Positions 17,169-26,895 of a stretch of 64,000 bases of DNA are shown here, piece by piece. Position 1 is the first letter of the stretch, and the number at the start of each line of letters is the position of its first letter. Source of the DNA: Desulfuromonadales bacterium (GTDB lineage: Bacteria > Desulfobacterota > JAENJC01); NCBI GenBank assembly GCA_919902985.1, contig CAKKSC010000004.1:62001-126000 (forward strand), in the 5' to 3' direction. The position numbers were made by a program, and so were the translations under genes. The notes beneath the pieces were generated by a model. That model was not told where the DNA came from. It did no database searches and worked only from the letters and a program-made list of their open reading frames with translations.

Positions 17169-17867
17169 TTACTTGTACTGGACTATGTTTTCAGTCTTTG
17201 GGTTCCTGCCGTACCATCTGACAACCTGATAAGGCCTGACCAGATACTTGTAGATATTAATAGTGAATAGGTGCGCTAACCTCGTAAATGGTATTATGAG
17301 GACAATGAGCATGGCGTTAAAAATATGAACCTTGGTGAAGAGCGGCAAATTAGCCACGTATTCAACCTCAGGGTTAAGTTTGATAACTGACCATATCCAT
17401 GGCACGGCGGTTGCTGCGTACCAATTGGAGCCCCATCTGTAAAGCAATGCGTTAGCCAGTCCGGTCACGACCTGAATCAAAAGAACTATCAGTAAAAATA
17501 CATCCCAACCGGAAGTTACAGCCTTTGCCCTGCTGTTGGTGAGTCTCCTGTAAGTGAGGGCCAATAGTCCAAATAGCGCAAGAAAGCCGAGCGCAAGTCC
17601 TGAAGCCTCAAAGACATAAAGTCTGACAGGGACGCTGTTCCAGGCAAGAATACTGCCTGGAATCAGAAAACCCACAAAATGCGTCAAGAGAATTGTAACT
17701 ATCCCGTAATGCCATGGAAATGACCCAAAAAACAGTGTCCTGTTTTCAAGGAACTGTGAGGATTGGGAAGACCATGTAAATCTGTTTGAATTATACCTGT
17801 AGATCGCCCCTACAATTCCAACCGCAAGAAGCACATACGGCAACGCGCCAAATAACAATCTGTCCAT
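17169..17867 (-). CDS. narI: Respiratory nitrate reductase gamma subunit (diheme cytochrome b)
   Basis: This 232-residue membrane protein has five transmembrane helices. NarI oxidises quinol and passes electrons through two b hemes to NarH. His residues in the expected helices are seen in FPWHYGIVTILLTHF and in the C-terminal KVHIFNAMLIV and RLAHLF helices. The ATG at 17867 overlaps the narJ stop (TGATG-type) and has AAGGAGG 7 bases upstream, so it is preferred over the TTG three bases earlier. Confidence 0.93.
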   Translation of the reverse strand: MDRLLFGALPYVLLAVGIVGAIYRYNSNRFTWSSQSSQFLENRTLFFGSFPWHYGIVTILLTHFVGFLIPGSILAWNSVPVRLYVFEASGLALGFLALFGLLALTYRRLTNSRAKAVTSGWDVFLLIVLLIQVVTGLANALLYRWGSNWYAATAVPWIWSVIKLNPEVEYVANLPLFTKVHIFNAMLIVLIIPFTRLAHLFTINIYKYLVRPYQVVRWYGRNPKTENIVQYK

Positions 17868-18424
17868 CAACTTACCTCCTTAATATCTTTAATGTCATTA
17901 TCTAATACTCTATAAACTGCATTTATAAGATGCTTATAAGCGTTCCTCTTGGTTTGAAAATTTCTATTTAGCTTCTCCATAGACCTGATCACATACGTCT
18001 TTACAAAATCCCTTTTTAGCTCCTCATTCTTTAGATGACCTATAAAAAAGAGTATCACTGCAAGATTATCAGGAAGTTCCCCTTTGGCAACTTCATCAAA
18101 GGGGAACCCCTGATCCTTATACATTGATTTTATGGTAAGCAAGTTTCCTGCTCGCTTAAACCCCTCATAGCTATACCATCCCATATCCAGTGTAGTTTCC
18201 GACGTAAACTCAAAGGTGTAAGAGTATAGCTCTTGAAGTTCTTCGATGGTCAACCTCTCCACGTCTTTCTTAAAAGACCTGAGTTCCTTTAATATTTCCT
18301 CAGGATACTGCCCCTTCTCAAGGATATCAATACACTCGTTTAGTTGAGGCATTATATCATTATGTGGAAATCTCAGGGATTGACCCAGGCACGTGTACAA
18401 GTTATTAACCTCAAGCATAACCAT
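17867..18424 (-). CDS. narJ: Nitrate reductase assembly chaperone
   Basis: This 185-residue, mostly helical protein belongs to the NarJ/TorD chaperone family, which holds apo-NarGH while the molybdenum cofactor is inserted. Its position between narH and narI is diagnostic. The sequence itself is divergent, with the YTFEFTSETTLDMGWYSYEGF region typical of the family. Several starts are possible (TTG 18427, ATG 18424, ATG 18418); a GGGAGG lies a little far upstream. Confidence 0.85.
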   Translation of the reverse strand: MVMLEVNNLYTCLGQSLRFPHNDIMPQLNECIDILEKGQYPEEILKELRSFKKDVERLTIEELQELYSYTFEFTSETTLDMGWYSYEGFKRAGNLLTIKSMYKDQGFPFDEVAKGELPDNLAVILFFIGHLKNEELKRDFVKTYVIRSMEKLNRNFQTKRNAYKHLINAVYRVLDNDIKDIKEVS

Positions 18425-18430
18425 CAATCT

Positions 18431-19948
18431 TTACCACTGCCTCCCGATGACTTCCTGCTTTTTAAATCCAAATCCTATGGTTCCTCTCTTTTCGTACATA
18501 GTCCTTGGATCTATAGTAGTCTTAGTCTCGCGATGAGTCTCAGGAATTACGAATCTCTCCTTAAATGTCGCAAGTGTATTTAGTCTGAGTATGCCTTCAG
18601 CGTCCAGGACAGTTAAACCACATTGAGATAACGCAGTCTTGACCTCACTTTCGCTGATATCGCCAACACGCTTCATACGAGCCCACATCCTGACGGCCAT
18701 CTGCTTCTTCAAGGACTCAACAACCAGGCTCTCGTTACCGGCGGCAAACAGATTTGCCAGATACTTTACCGGGACCCTCATTTTCTCCAACTCATTAAAG
18801 AAGCCATCTGACTCAGGGTCAAATAGTCCGCCTCTGTCGGCCTTCACCTGGTGGAGTATTGGCGATAGTGGTGGTATATAGAAGTTCATTGCAAGCGTCC
18901 TGAATTCAGGATGAGTTGGCAGCGATATTCTCCATCTCTTGAATAAATTGTAAGCCGGAGAATTCTGTGCAGCGGCAATCCAGTTATCCTCGATACCTGC
19001 ATTTCTTGCGGCCTCAATAACCTTCGGATCATAAGGATCCAGAATTATGCTCCTCAACCCTTCAACAATCCTGTCATCGGAAAGCTTGGCTGTCTCCTCA
19101 ATCCTTTCAGCGTCATAAAGCAGTGCGCCAACAGTTCTGATCCTTCCGGTACAGGCATGACCGCATGCGTTAGCCTGACCAGTCTCGGTCCTTGGATAGC
19201 AGAAGATGCACTTTTCAGACTTGCCTGTCGCCCAGTTATAAAAAGGTTTTTTGTACGGGCAGGCACTTATGCAGAACCTCCATGCCCGGCATGTATTCTG
19301 GTCGATAAGGACTATGCCGTCCTCCCCTCTCTTATATATTGCGCCGGACGGACATGCAGCTACGCATGCCGGGTTCAGGCAATGATTGCATATCCTCGGC
19401 ACATAGAAATAGAACAGCTTATGGAACTTGGTAAGACATTCCTTCTGGGAATCTGATAAGTTCTTCAGGTTCGGGTCGTTTGTGGCATAAAGAGGCGAGC
19501 CACCAAAGTCGTCGTCCCAGTTTGGTCCCAAGACAATCTTTTCCATAAATTCACCGGTAATCAGTGACTTTGGACGGGCCGTCGGCTGGTCATCGCCTGC
19601 AGGGGCGTTGAACAGGTTCTGATAATCATACGTAAAGGGCTCGTAGTAATCATCAATTGTCGGCAGATTCGGTTGGAAAAAGATGCTGGCCAGAGTCCTC
19701 AGCTTATTGTCCTTTATAAGCTTCAATCGGAGCGTTCCGCCAACAACCTCCCAGCCGCCCCTGTATCTCTCCTGGTCCTCCCAGGTCAGCGGATATCCAG
19801 CGCCTGGCTTGGTCTCTACGTTGTTCCACCACATATACTCTGCACCCTGACGGCTGGTCCAGACGTTCTTGCAAGAGACACTGCATGTATGACAGCCTAT
19901 GCACTTGTCCAGATTAAAACTCATTGATAGTTGGGCTCTTATATCCAT
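18431..19948 (-). CDS. narH: Respiratory nitrate reductase beta subunit, iron-sulfur
   Basis: This 505-residue electron-transfer subunit carries one 3Fe-4S and three 4Fe-4S clusters. Four cysteine groups are visible: CIGCHTCSVSCKNVW; CNHCLNPACVAACPSGAI; CRAWRFCISACPYKKP, whose Trp in place of a second Cys marks the 3Fe-4S cluster; and CIFCYPR...CGHACTGRIR. The ATG at 19948 overlaps the narG stop and has GGAGGTGG upstream, so it is chosen over the GTG at 19954. It links NarG to NarI on the cytoplasmic side. Confidence 0.95.
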   Translation of the reverse strand: MDIRAQLSMSFNLDKCIGCHTCSVSCKNVWTSRQGAEYMWWNNVETKPGAGYPLTWEDQERYRGGWEVVGGTLRLKLIKDNKLRTLASIFFQPNLPTIDDYYEPFTYDYQNLFNAPAGDDQPTARPKSLITGEFMEKIVLGPNWDDDFGGSPLYATNDPNLKNLSDSQKECLTKFHKLFYFYVPRICNHCLNPACVAACPSGAIYKRGEDGIVLIDQNTCRAWRFCISACPYKKPFYNWATGKSEKCIFCYPRTETGQANACGHACTGRIRTVGALLYDAERIEETAKLSDDRIVEGLRSIILDPYDPKVIEAARNAGIEDNWIAAAQNSPAYNLFKRWRISLPTHPEFRTLAMNFYIPPLSPILHQVKADRGGLFDPESDGFFNELEKMRVPVKYLANLFAAGNESLVVESLKKQMAVRMWARMKRVGDISESEVKTALSQCGLTVLDAEGILRLNTLATFKERFVIPETHRETKTTIDPRTMYEKRGTIGFGFKKQEVIGRQW

Positions 19949-22900
19949 TACCACTCCACCTCCTGATTCTTCATTTTTCTAAGCAAGACAGTCGTGTCCC
20001 TGATAATTGGAATCGGACCCCATGCGTTAAATCCGTAAGAGAACTGTCCATACCCACCAACTGCCAGCGTCGGCATCTTCAGCCTCTGCCTTGGAAGGCT
20101 ATTATGGAACCCTCCTCTGATCTTGTTTCTGGTCTGCGCCTTCGGTACGTTGATCGTCCTCTCTTGAGAGTGATAAGCGAACATAGTGCCACTTGGTATC
20201 CTTGCGCTGACAACGGCACGCGCTACATAAACTCCATTGTCGTTATAGGTCTCTACCCAGTCATTGTCCTTGATCCCGATGCTTGCGGCATCCCTGTCGT
20301 TGACCCATACGGAATTGCCGCCTCTGGAAAGAGTCAACATCCTCAAGTTGTCATAGTGAGTTGAATGGATCGCCCACTTCCCATGAGGAGTTATGTAATT
20401 GAGATGTAACGCTCCAGACCTGTCGCTCCTCTTAAGCTCGTTCATCTTGTTTGGATCCAGCTTGTACTTATGTGTACACAATGCCTCACCAAACTGAAGG
20501 TATGTAGGATGATCGAGATAGAAGTGCTGCCTTCCGGTCAGCGTCCTCCAGGGGAGCCTGAAATCTATCTGGTTTGTGTATGCATTGTACGATCTTCCGT
20601 TCCTTGTATCACCAGTCCACAACGGGCTGTTTAATGCCCTCCTTGGCTGAGCGACAATGTCATCATACGTCAACCGGCAATTTCTATCAGGTCCGGCTAT
20701 TTCATCTGCAAGGCCGTGATATTCAGTCTCCGTCACAGCCTGTGCTTTGGGGAGTAACTCTTTATGTTTCAAAGTCCAGACCCTCGATGGATCATGATCA
20801 AATATCTTTTTGACCGACTCCTTGGCTTCCTTGTAAACCTCACCATGGAGGCCTGTATGATGTTCCTCAATCAACCACTGCTGGTAGTTTGTTTCACCGT
20901 TAGTCACGCCGGAGAAGAAGAAGACCACATTTGCGGCTTCCTTGGCAGTCTGAAGAGAAACATACCTTTCTCCGCCCCATTCTACTTTATCTATGTGCGG
21001 GTCATTGATGTATTCTTCAACAAACGGCTTCCCCTCAAGCATAATGCCATGGAATCCGTATTTGGTCTTCATGAGAGGTCCGAGTGTTATCTGCTTGTTA
21101 TACGTGTTCGGGTAATCTCTTGTCACGACGTTCAGATTCGGCATGGTTACACCGGGAATAGCCTCACATTCTCCCTTCTTCCAATCCTTGACATCTGGTA
21201 TGGCAGGCTGCGCTATCTCGCCAGGTGTATCGTGTGCGAGAGGCGTCATTACGACATCCTTCACAGGATTCGGCAAATGCTTGGCTGCCAGCGCCGAGAA
21301 CTTCTGTCCGATAAACTTGAATGCATCCCAGTCGCTCTTAGCCTCCCAGTTAGGTGGAACGGCAGCTCCCATAGGGTGAATATAGGAATGCAGGTCAGTC
21401 GTATTCATATCTTCCTTCTCGTACCAGTGAGCAGCAGGAAGTACAATATCGCTGTACGTCGGCGTAGTATTCATACGCATGTTCAGGTCGACAACGAGAT
21501 CGAGCTTGCCGAGCGGTGATTCCCTGTACTTCATATCCTTGATATGTGGCTTGGCCACCTCTTCGCAGTCCAGATTATTATGGGTCCCAAGGAGGAACTT
21601 CAGGAAATACTCCTGCCCTCTTGCACTGGAGCCAAGGGCATTCCCACGCCATATCATCCAGACTCTCGGCCAGTTCTCAGGCGCGTCAGGATCCTCAACA
21701 CCAAACTGCAGCGCGCCGCTTTTGAGCTGTTTAACAGTATAATCAACTATTTCAGCGTCCGTCTTTGCTCCTGCCTTCATCGCTTCGGCAGCCACAACAA
21801 GCGAGCTCTTGTTCCACTGACTATACCAGGGAAGCCCACCCAACCTTACTGACCTGACCTGCCAGTCAGCGCAATGCTCGTATGTAACCTGGCTCTTATC
21901 CGGCATTACAGCGTATTCCGTCAGTTTATCATCAAACTTAAACATCTGGGTATGTATGTACCACATGCTCGGTGTATTCTGGAATCTTGCAGGTCTTTGC
22001 CAGTCGAGACTATGAGATATCTGGCCCCAAGAATCAAAGCAGGCAAGTTTTTCCTGCCCGACATAGTGGTTCTGGCCGCCGCCGTTCCTGCCGATGCAAC
22101 CGCAGAGCATCAATGCTCCAATGAATGACCTGTATATAAGGTCAGAGTGATAGTAGTGGTTAGCGCTGGCGCCGCTAAGAACCATTGACCGGCCCTTTGT
22201 AACTTCAGCGTTAGATGCGAACTCCCTGGCTATCTGTATTATCGTTGCCCTGCCGATGCCTGTATATTTCTCCTGCCATGCAGGAGAGAAGGCCTTGTCG
22301 TCGTCATAATTCTTGGCAAAGTCGCCTTTAAGTCCTTGACGCGCGACACCTAAGTGCGACATTTGCATGTCAAATACCGTAGTTACAGGTATTCTGCCTT
22401 CGGTAGCCGTCTCGATGTATTTTATTGGGACCTCTCTCTTATAGATCTCACCGGAGTCAAGCTCGTAGAACACGCACTCCAAGGCTTCGTCCTTGTCGTT
22501 TAAGAATGTAAGTGCGGGGTCTATCGTCTCGCCCGTCTTTCCATCCTTAAGAAGAGTATTCCATTTGCCTTCGCTTTCCTTATTTTTATGCCATCTGTAC
22601 CCTACCCCCCCGTTAACAACTCTTGCCTTCTTGGTCTTGGTATCCCACATCGAATACTTCCACTCAGGGTTGTCTGTATCGGCATACTCCTTAAGGTCCT
22701 TAGCATTCAAAAATCTGCCCATCTCATAACCGTTCTTTGTTTTCCTGAGCTTTATAAGGTGAGGCAGGTCGGTATAGGCCTTTGAATAATCAACAAAATA
22801 CGGAACCTGTCTGTCTACATAGAACTCCTTGAGTATGACATGGTTTATTGCCATCCAGATAGCGCCGTCAGACCCTGGTTTCACTGGCACCCAGAGGTCG

Positions 22901-23727
22901 GCATACTTCGCTGCCTCTGAGTAATCCGGCGTCATAACGACCAGCTTGGCTCCACCATGGCGGAGTTCAGAGATAAAATGACAATCCGGTGTCCTGGTCC
23001 TGTTAGGGGTAGCAGCCACAATAACCACATATCCCGAATGATACCAGTCCGCGCTTTCTGAAACGTCGGTCTGTTCACCCCATATCTGTGGATGGGCATT
23101 CGGAAGGTCTGTATAGTAGTCATAGAAGCTCATGCTCACAGCACCAATCATCTGGTGATAACGTGCGCCTGATGCATAACTTATTTGCGACATAGCCGGG
23201 ATAGGAGAAAAACTGATGTTCCTGTCCGGTCCGTACTTCTTGATAGTATATATCTGAGCAGCTGTTATTATTTCCGCTGCGGTGTCCCAGTCAAATCTGC
23301 GGAATCCGCCTTTTCCTCTGGACCACTTCACCTTCTTGCTTAACTCAGCGTTCTCAACAATGCTTCCCCACGCGTCAACCGGGTCGGTATGCTTTGTTTT
23401 AGCCTCTTTCCATGCATCAATAAGAGTGCCGCGAACATATGGATACTTAATTCTAACAGGGCTATAAACATACCAGGAAGCGGATATACCCCTCTGACAA
23501 CCTCTCGGCTCATAAGGTGGAACACTCGGCTCCAACAATGGATAATCAATAGCCTGCAGTTCCCAGGTGATGATACCGTCCTTTACATACACCATCCAGC
23601 TGCATCCGCCTGTACAGTTATTTCCATGAGTGCTCCGTACAGTCTTGTCATACTGCCAGCGATTCCTATAAAACTCTTCCCAACCTCTCTTACTTGGATT
23701 AACCTCGTCTTGGATCCATGTAGCCAT
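19948..23727 (-). CDS. narG: Respiratory nitrate reductase alpha subunit, molybdopterin
   Basis: This 1259-residue catalytic subunit reduces nitrate to nitrite at a Mo-bisPGD centre. The FS0 cluster ligands follow the His-Cys3 pattern HGNNCTGGC plus CQRG, and the Mo-ligand Asp lies in GEQTDVSESADWY. Close agreement with E. coli NarG runs to the end (GGYGQFSYGFNAWGP, VVRKMKN-like tail). There is no Tat signal, which argues for a cytoplasmic NarG rather than a periplasmic Nxr/NarG. The start is 3 bases after the cytochrome c gene. The narGHJI order and tight coupling indicate one transcript. Confidence 0.96.
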   Translation of the reverse strand: MATWIQDEVNPSKRGWEEFYRNRWQYDKTVRSTHGNNCTGGCSWMVYVKDGIITWELQAIDYPLLEPSVPPYEPRGCQRGISASWYVYSPVRIKYPYVRGTLIDAWKEAKTKHTDPVDAWGSIVENAELSKKVKWSRGKGGFRRFDWDTAAEIITAAQIYTIKKYGPDRNISFSPIPAMSQISYASGARYHQMIGAVSMSFYDYYTDLPNAHPQIWGEQTDVSESADWYHSGYVVIVAATPNRTRTPDCHFISELRHGGAKLVVMTPDYSEAAKYADLWVPVKPGSDGAIWMAINHVILKEFYVDRQVPYFVDYSKAYTDLPHLIKLRKTKNGYEMGRFLNAKDLKEYADTDNPEWKYSMWDTKTKKARVVNGGVGYRWHKNKESEGKWNTLLKDGKTGETIDPALTFLNDKDEALECVFYELDSGEIYKREVPIKYIETATEGRIPVTTVFDMQMSHLGVARQGLKGDFAKNYDDDKAFSPAWQEKYTGIGRATIIQIAREFASNAEVTKGRSMVLSGASANHYYHSDLIYRSFIGALMLCGCIGRNGGGQNHYVGQEKLACFDSWGQISHSLDWQRPARFQNTPSMWYIHTQMFKFDDKLTEYAVMPDKSQVTYEHCADWQVRSVRLGGLPWYSQWNKSSLVVAAEAMKAGAKTDAEIVDYTVKQLKSGALQFGVEDPDAPENWPRVWMIWRGNALGSSARGQEYFLKFLLGTHNNLDCEEVAKPHIKDMKYRESPLGKLDLVVDLNMRMNTTPTYSDIVLPAAHWYEKEDMNTTDLHSYIHPMGAAVPPNWEAKSDWDAFKFIGQKFSALAAKHLPNPVKDVVMTPLAHDTPGEIAQPAIPDVKDWKKGECEAIPGVTMPNLNVVTRDYPNTYNKQITLGPLMKTKYGFHGIMLEGKPFVEEYINDPHIDKVEWGGERYVSLQTAKEAANVVFFFSGVTNGETNYQQWLIEEHHTGLHGEVYKEAKESVKKIFDHDPSRVWTLKHKELLPKAQAVTETEYHGLADEIAGPDRNCRLTYDDIVAQPRRALNSPLWTGDTRNGRSYNAYTNQIDFRLPWRTLTGRQHFYLDHPTYLQFGEALCTHKYKLDPNKMNELKRSDRSGALHLNYITPHGKWAIHSTHYDNLRMLTLSRGGNSVWVNDRDAASIGIKDNDWVETYNDNGVYVARAVVSARIPSGTMFAYHSQERTINVPKAQTRNKIRGGFHNSLPRQRLKMPTLAVGGYGQFSYGFNAWGPIPIIRDTTVLLRKMKNQEVEW

Positions 23728-23730
23728 TAG

Positions 23731-24384
23731 TTATATCCCTCCCTTTCCACCGTAATTTCTCCACAAAGCATCATGGGCAGTATTCCTTGTTCTTTTGCTA
23801 TACCTTCCGCTCCAAATAATGGTGAAGAGGATAAGTATTGCCACAAATCCGATTATTCCGATACCGGCAAAAGTCGCAGACTGCGACGGTGCAACATCAT
23901 TCGCACCCTGAACCTTAAGGAATGCCCTCAAATTCTCCATTTCCGACTCAGTGATATTCTTTGCCGTAAAAATTGGACCCATAGTCGGGCTGCCGCCGCC
24001 GTTAACCCATGCTGTGCTGAGGAGAGGATTCTTGGACTCGTCAACATAAGCCTTCGTGAGGTTTGGACCAAGGGTCCCACCATTCAAAGCTCCAACTCCA
24101 GTACTATGACATGATATACATGGAGGTCCAGCATTTTCAAATCTAATCTCCCCCGTAAACAGCGCTCTGCCGACATTAGCATCGCCGGCTTCTACCGGGG
24201 CCGCCACTGCAGCAGGCTCAGACGCCGCCTGCGTTTCAGCCTGGACTGCCTCAGCCGGCTGTCCAGATTCTGCCTGTTGAGCCCCTACGGCTGCTGGAAG
24301 CATCACCATTCCAGCTACAAGGGGTACTGCCAGTAAAGATTTAAAACCTTTCTTACATAAATCCAGATAACCACTCACCACCAT
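23731..24384 (-). CDS. Membrane-anchored monoheme cytochrome c of the nar operon
   Basis: In this 217-residue protein, a signal peptide (to about residue 35) is followed by an Ala/Glu/Gln-rich spacer, a heme c site CISCH (residues 89-93) with a likely Met ligand in GGGSPTMGPIF, and a C-terminal transmembrane helix (about 170-190) with a basic cytoplasmic tail. A cytochrome c gene directly before narG is also known from Thermus (narC) and others, where it takes part in electron transfer with the complex. Only 3 bases separate it from narG. Confidence 0.88.
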   Translation of the reverse strand: MVVSGYLDLCKKGFKSLLAVPLVAGMVMLPAAVGAQQAESGQPAEAVQAETQAASEPAAVAAPVEAGDANVGRALFTGEIRFENAGPPCISCHSTGVGALNGGTLGPNLTKAYVDESKNPLLSTAWVNGGGSPTMGPIFTAKNITESEMENLRAFLKVQGANDVAPSQSATFAGIGIIGFVAILILFTIIWSGRYSKRTRNTAHDALWRNYGGKGGI

Positions 24385-24499
24385 AACCTTGCACCTCCTT
24401 TGAAAGATTTTTTTGAACCTCGTGTAACCTTTTACAACTCCCTTAGAACGCTTGCAAATAGTTCATTCGGGGCAAAATAAAAAATGTTTATCGTTTGCT

Positions 24500-24937
24500 C
24501 TATTTAAAGACCCATAAAACCGGGCAAGTCGACCTTTTTGTAACTCGGTCTATAACACTTCCATGAAATAGTTTTCCAACTGGAGAATAGCGATGACTTG
24601 CCATAACTATAAGGTCAGCGCCTTTCTCCATGGCCTCCGATATAACCTCGTTTGAAACCTCTCCATCTCTTAAAACCTGATCACAATCCTTGATTCCACT
24701 GGCCTCAACCTTTGCCCTTTCCTTCAGCAAAAGCTCTCTTCCTTCAGCCAGCCATCCCTCGCGAATCGAATCCCATTCATTGGAATCCGACATAAGAACC
24801 GCTTTATAAGCCTTCTCCGATACATATAAAAGTGTAAGTTTAGCGCCTGAAATCTTGCTTAAATAAATAGCCTCATCTAGCGCCCTGTCCCCTAATTCAG
24901 AGCCATCTACCGGGCAAATAATGTTCTTGTAGCTCAT
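24500..24937 (-). CDS. Universal stress protein (UspA)
   Basis: This 145-residue single-domain USP has the typical start YKNIICPVDGSELGDRALDEA, a central GADLIVMASHRYSPVGKLFHGSV with the G-2X-G-9X-G(S) ATP-binding pattern, and a CPVLWV end. Lying between narK1 and the nar cytochrome c, with gaps of 62 and 115 bases, it is probably co-expressed with nitrate respiration. The 115-base gap after it may hold an internal nar promoter. Confidence 0.88.
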   Translation of the reverse strand: MSYKNIICPVDGSELGDRALDEAIYLSKISGAKLTLLYVSEKAYKAVLMSDSNEWDSIREGWLAEGRELLLKERAKVEASGIKDCDQVLRDGEVSNEVISEAMEKGADLIVMASHRYSPVGKLFHGSVIDRVTKRSTCPVLWVFK

Positions 24938-24999
24938 TATGTCTTTCCCCTTTTAAATTGGTTTTTCAATCGTCCGACAAAATACAAGCATGCGCATTT

Positions 25000-26211
25000 T
25001 TATCTATGCACTTTCGCCTTACCACCCTTTTCCATCCACTTCTTTTCCCAAATCTTCTCTTCTCTTTTCATACCGAAAAAGACAAGCGCTGCAAAAATAG
25101 CGAATGCAATAAAACCCAATTGAAAGTGTCCGGTATACTGCTTTGACAATCCCATTGCATTAGGTATAAATCCACCCCCCAGAGCGCCTATCTCGCCTAT
25201 CATGCTTCCTGTAACAGCTGTCGTAGTGGGCCATCTCAACGGGACCAACTGAAATACGGCGCCGTTGCCCATACCAAGTAGGCCAAAGACAACCATAAAC
25301 ATGATAGTGGTAAGGGTAAGTGAGAGCTCAAAGCTAATTCCGACCATTGCAACAATTACCGCAAGATATACAAAAGTAAGGGTATTGAGGCCGCCCCATC
25401 TATCTGAGATATAACCCCCCACAACTCTGACGCCACTGCCCATTATAGTGGCGAGCATGGTTAACTGACCGGCTTGGATCTTAGTCACTCCGAACTGGTC
25501 ATGAAAGAATGTAGGAAGGAAATTTGCAAGACCGATAAACCCTCCGAAGGTAATTATATACATGGAATTAAAAGCCCATCCATCCTTCTCCACCAGACAC
25601 TTTAACAGCTCCTTAAGAGAATGATGCTCTTTATCTGGCGGCTCTTTTGCAAAAACCATCATTACCCCCATTGGCAGCAGCATAGTAAATGCGGCAAGAC
25701 CATATACTGTTGCCCAACCATAGGCCTGTGCTAATGGGGGTGCAAATAAAACCGCAAGGACCGTGCCGCTGTTTCCAGCTCCGGCTATCCCCATTGCCAG
25801 CCCCTTCTTCTCAGGAGGAAACCAGCCGGAACCGAGCGACAACGCAACCCCAAAACTCGCGCCTGCTATGCCCAGAAGAACACCCATGTTCAAGACTTCA
25901 GAGTATGTGTCAACCATGAAATAACCGTACGCAAGTGCAATGGTTATCAAGCCCATTTCCACCAGTGCGGCGTTCTTCCTCCCTATATACTGCGCGATTA
26001 CCCCAAGCGGAAAACGCATTAGAGCGCCGGACATTATCGGCACAGATATCATGAACCCTTTCTGGGCAGGTGTTAAATTAAAAGACTCGCTTATAAAAGG
26101 AGCCATTGCGCCATTCAAGACCCATATTGCGAAACAAAAGTCAAAATACAGAAATGATGCGAAAAGAGTACCTGGATGTCCTGACTTCAGAAAAGCTTTA
26201 AACCCCGCCAC
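25000..26211 (-). CDS. narK: Nitrate/nitrite MFS transporter, NarK1-type
   Basis: This 403-residue, 12-helix MFS protein of the NNP family has a compact form without the loop insertion of the second NarK. Family features are seen: GIAGASFGVALSLGSGWFPPEKKGLAMGIAGAGNSGT (the nitrate signature region) and FGLLGMGNGAVFQLVPLRWP (the second one). NarK1-type carriers import nitrate with protons. The GTG start is set by AAGGAGG. It opens the operon continuing with usp, cytochrome c and narGHJI. Confidence 0.9.
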   Translation of the reverse strand: MAGFKAFLKSGHPGTLFASFLYFDFCFAIWVLNGAMAPFISESFNLTPAQKGFMISVPIMSGALMRFPLGVIAQYIGRKNAALVEMGLITIALAYGYFMVDTYSEVLNMGVLLGIAGASFGVALSLGSGWFPPEKKGLAMGIAGAGNSGTVLAVLFAPPLAQAYGWATVYGLAAFTMLLPMGVMMVFAKEPPDKEHHSLKELLKCLVEKDGWAFNSMYIITFGGFIGLANFLPTFFHDQFGVTKIQAGQLTMLATIMGSGVRVVGGYISDRWGGLNTLTFVYLAVIVAMVGISFELSLTLTTIMFMVVFGLLGMGNGAVFQLVPLRWPTTTAVTGSMIGEIGALGGGFIPNAMGLSKQYTGHFQLGFIAFAIFAALVFFGMKREEKIWEKKWMEKGGKAKVHR

Positions 26212-26774
26212 AATCGCCTCCTTATTATATATTTTTTGAATATCTTGAAATTTACCGATATAAGTCGTGGATAATAAGCAAACGGTATGCCAACAGTTTA
26301 TTTGAAAGCTGCTTTCTCGCCAGAACCTGTTGAATTACTTGACTATATTACTTATTTTTCTGTGGTCAGACAACCATTGGTTGGTGATCGCTACATGTAT
26401 GCATCGTGTTACCTTTCAGTAACGACTATTTAAGCTTTTGAGGATTTATCCAATGAAATCAGTAAGTAACATGCGCTACCTTTTGGTAACAGATTGATTA
26501 TTAGGTAATCAGTAAGCCTTTTACGAAAAACTTTCAGCCCCTCAAAAAAAGACTTGACAGTTAAAATATAAATTGATATTTATCGTTGCCATTGAAGAAA
26601 TCAACGGGTGAAATAATAAATCAGTAAAGTTACTATCACCAGAATGTTAACAGCAAGACCAATAAAAATTACTATTCCAGATATGTCTTCTTTTTTAAAC
26701 ATGTTGAAGAAGATAGCAGAAAATTAAATGGTGTCAAGTAGGTTGTTGATTAATTTAATATAAAGAGGTGATAT
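26212..26774. promoter_or_regulatory. Divergent control region between narK1 and the bd-like oxidase cluster
   Basis: This 560-base AT-rich region serves two respiratory operons. It contains two similar palindromes, GTTACCTTTCAGTAAC (26408-26423) and GCTACCTTTTGGTAAC (26475-26490), whose starts are 67 bases apart, and a CAACCATTGGTTG palindrome near 26369. They are candidate operators for a shared regulator. No clear FNR/NNR box was found. A possible 33-codon reading frame lies on the minus strand at 26601-26702. Confidence 0.5.
26601..26702 (-). CDS. Possible single-helix membrane peptide
   Basis: A 33-codon frame starts MFKKEDISGI, runs into one transmembrane helix (about residues 8-28) and ends YYFTR. 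The charge layout fits a small respiratory subunit, but there is no Shine-Dalgarno sequence, so translation is uncertain. Confidence 0.3.
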   Translation of the reverse strand: MFKKEDISGIVIFIGLAVNILVIVTLLIYYFTR

Positions 26775-26873
26775 ATGCATGGAACGACAGAATCAAATGC
26801 GGGATGGGCAGGGCCGATATTATTTATTTCGGTAGCAGTAGCAATGCTGGCTTTTTTAATTTGGTTTCTATGA
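26775..26873 (+). CDS. Single-helix membrane peptide of the oxidase cluster
   Basis: This 32-residue frame has a good AAAGAGGTG site 4-5 bases upstream. Residues 12-32 form one transmembrane helix preceded by a short polar segment (MHGTTESNAGW). It is the first gene of the plus-strand oxidase operon. By analogy with CydX, CcoQ or CbaD it is probably a small structural subunit; no family was recognised. Confidence 0.6.
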   Translation: MHGTTESNAGWAGPILFISVAVAMLAFLIWFL

Positions 26874-26895
26874 TTACATTATCAAGGAGGATATG

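Noticed and set aside
20764-21519. 251-codon plus-strand frame within narG
   Set aside because: It is the antisense shadow of narG; composition is irregular and no motif is seen.
19948-23727. Nitrite oxidoreductase NxrA instead of NarG
   Set aside because: The sequence follows E. coli NarG throughout, lacks a Tat signal, and is flanked by narH, narJ and narI in standard order; the NxrC-like protein is in another operon.
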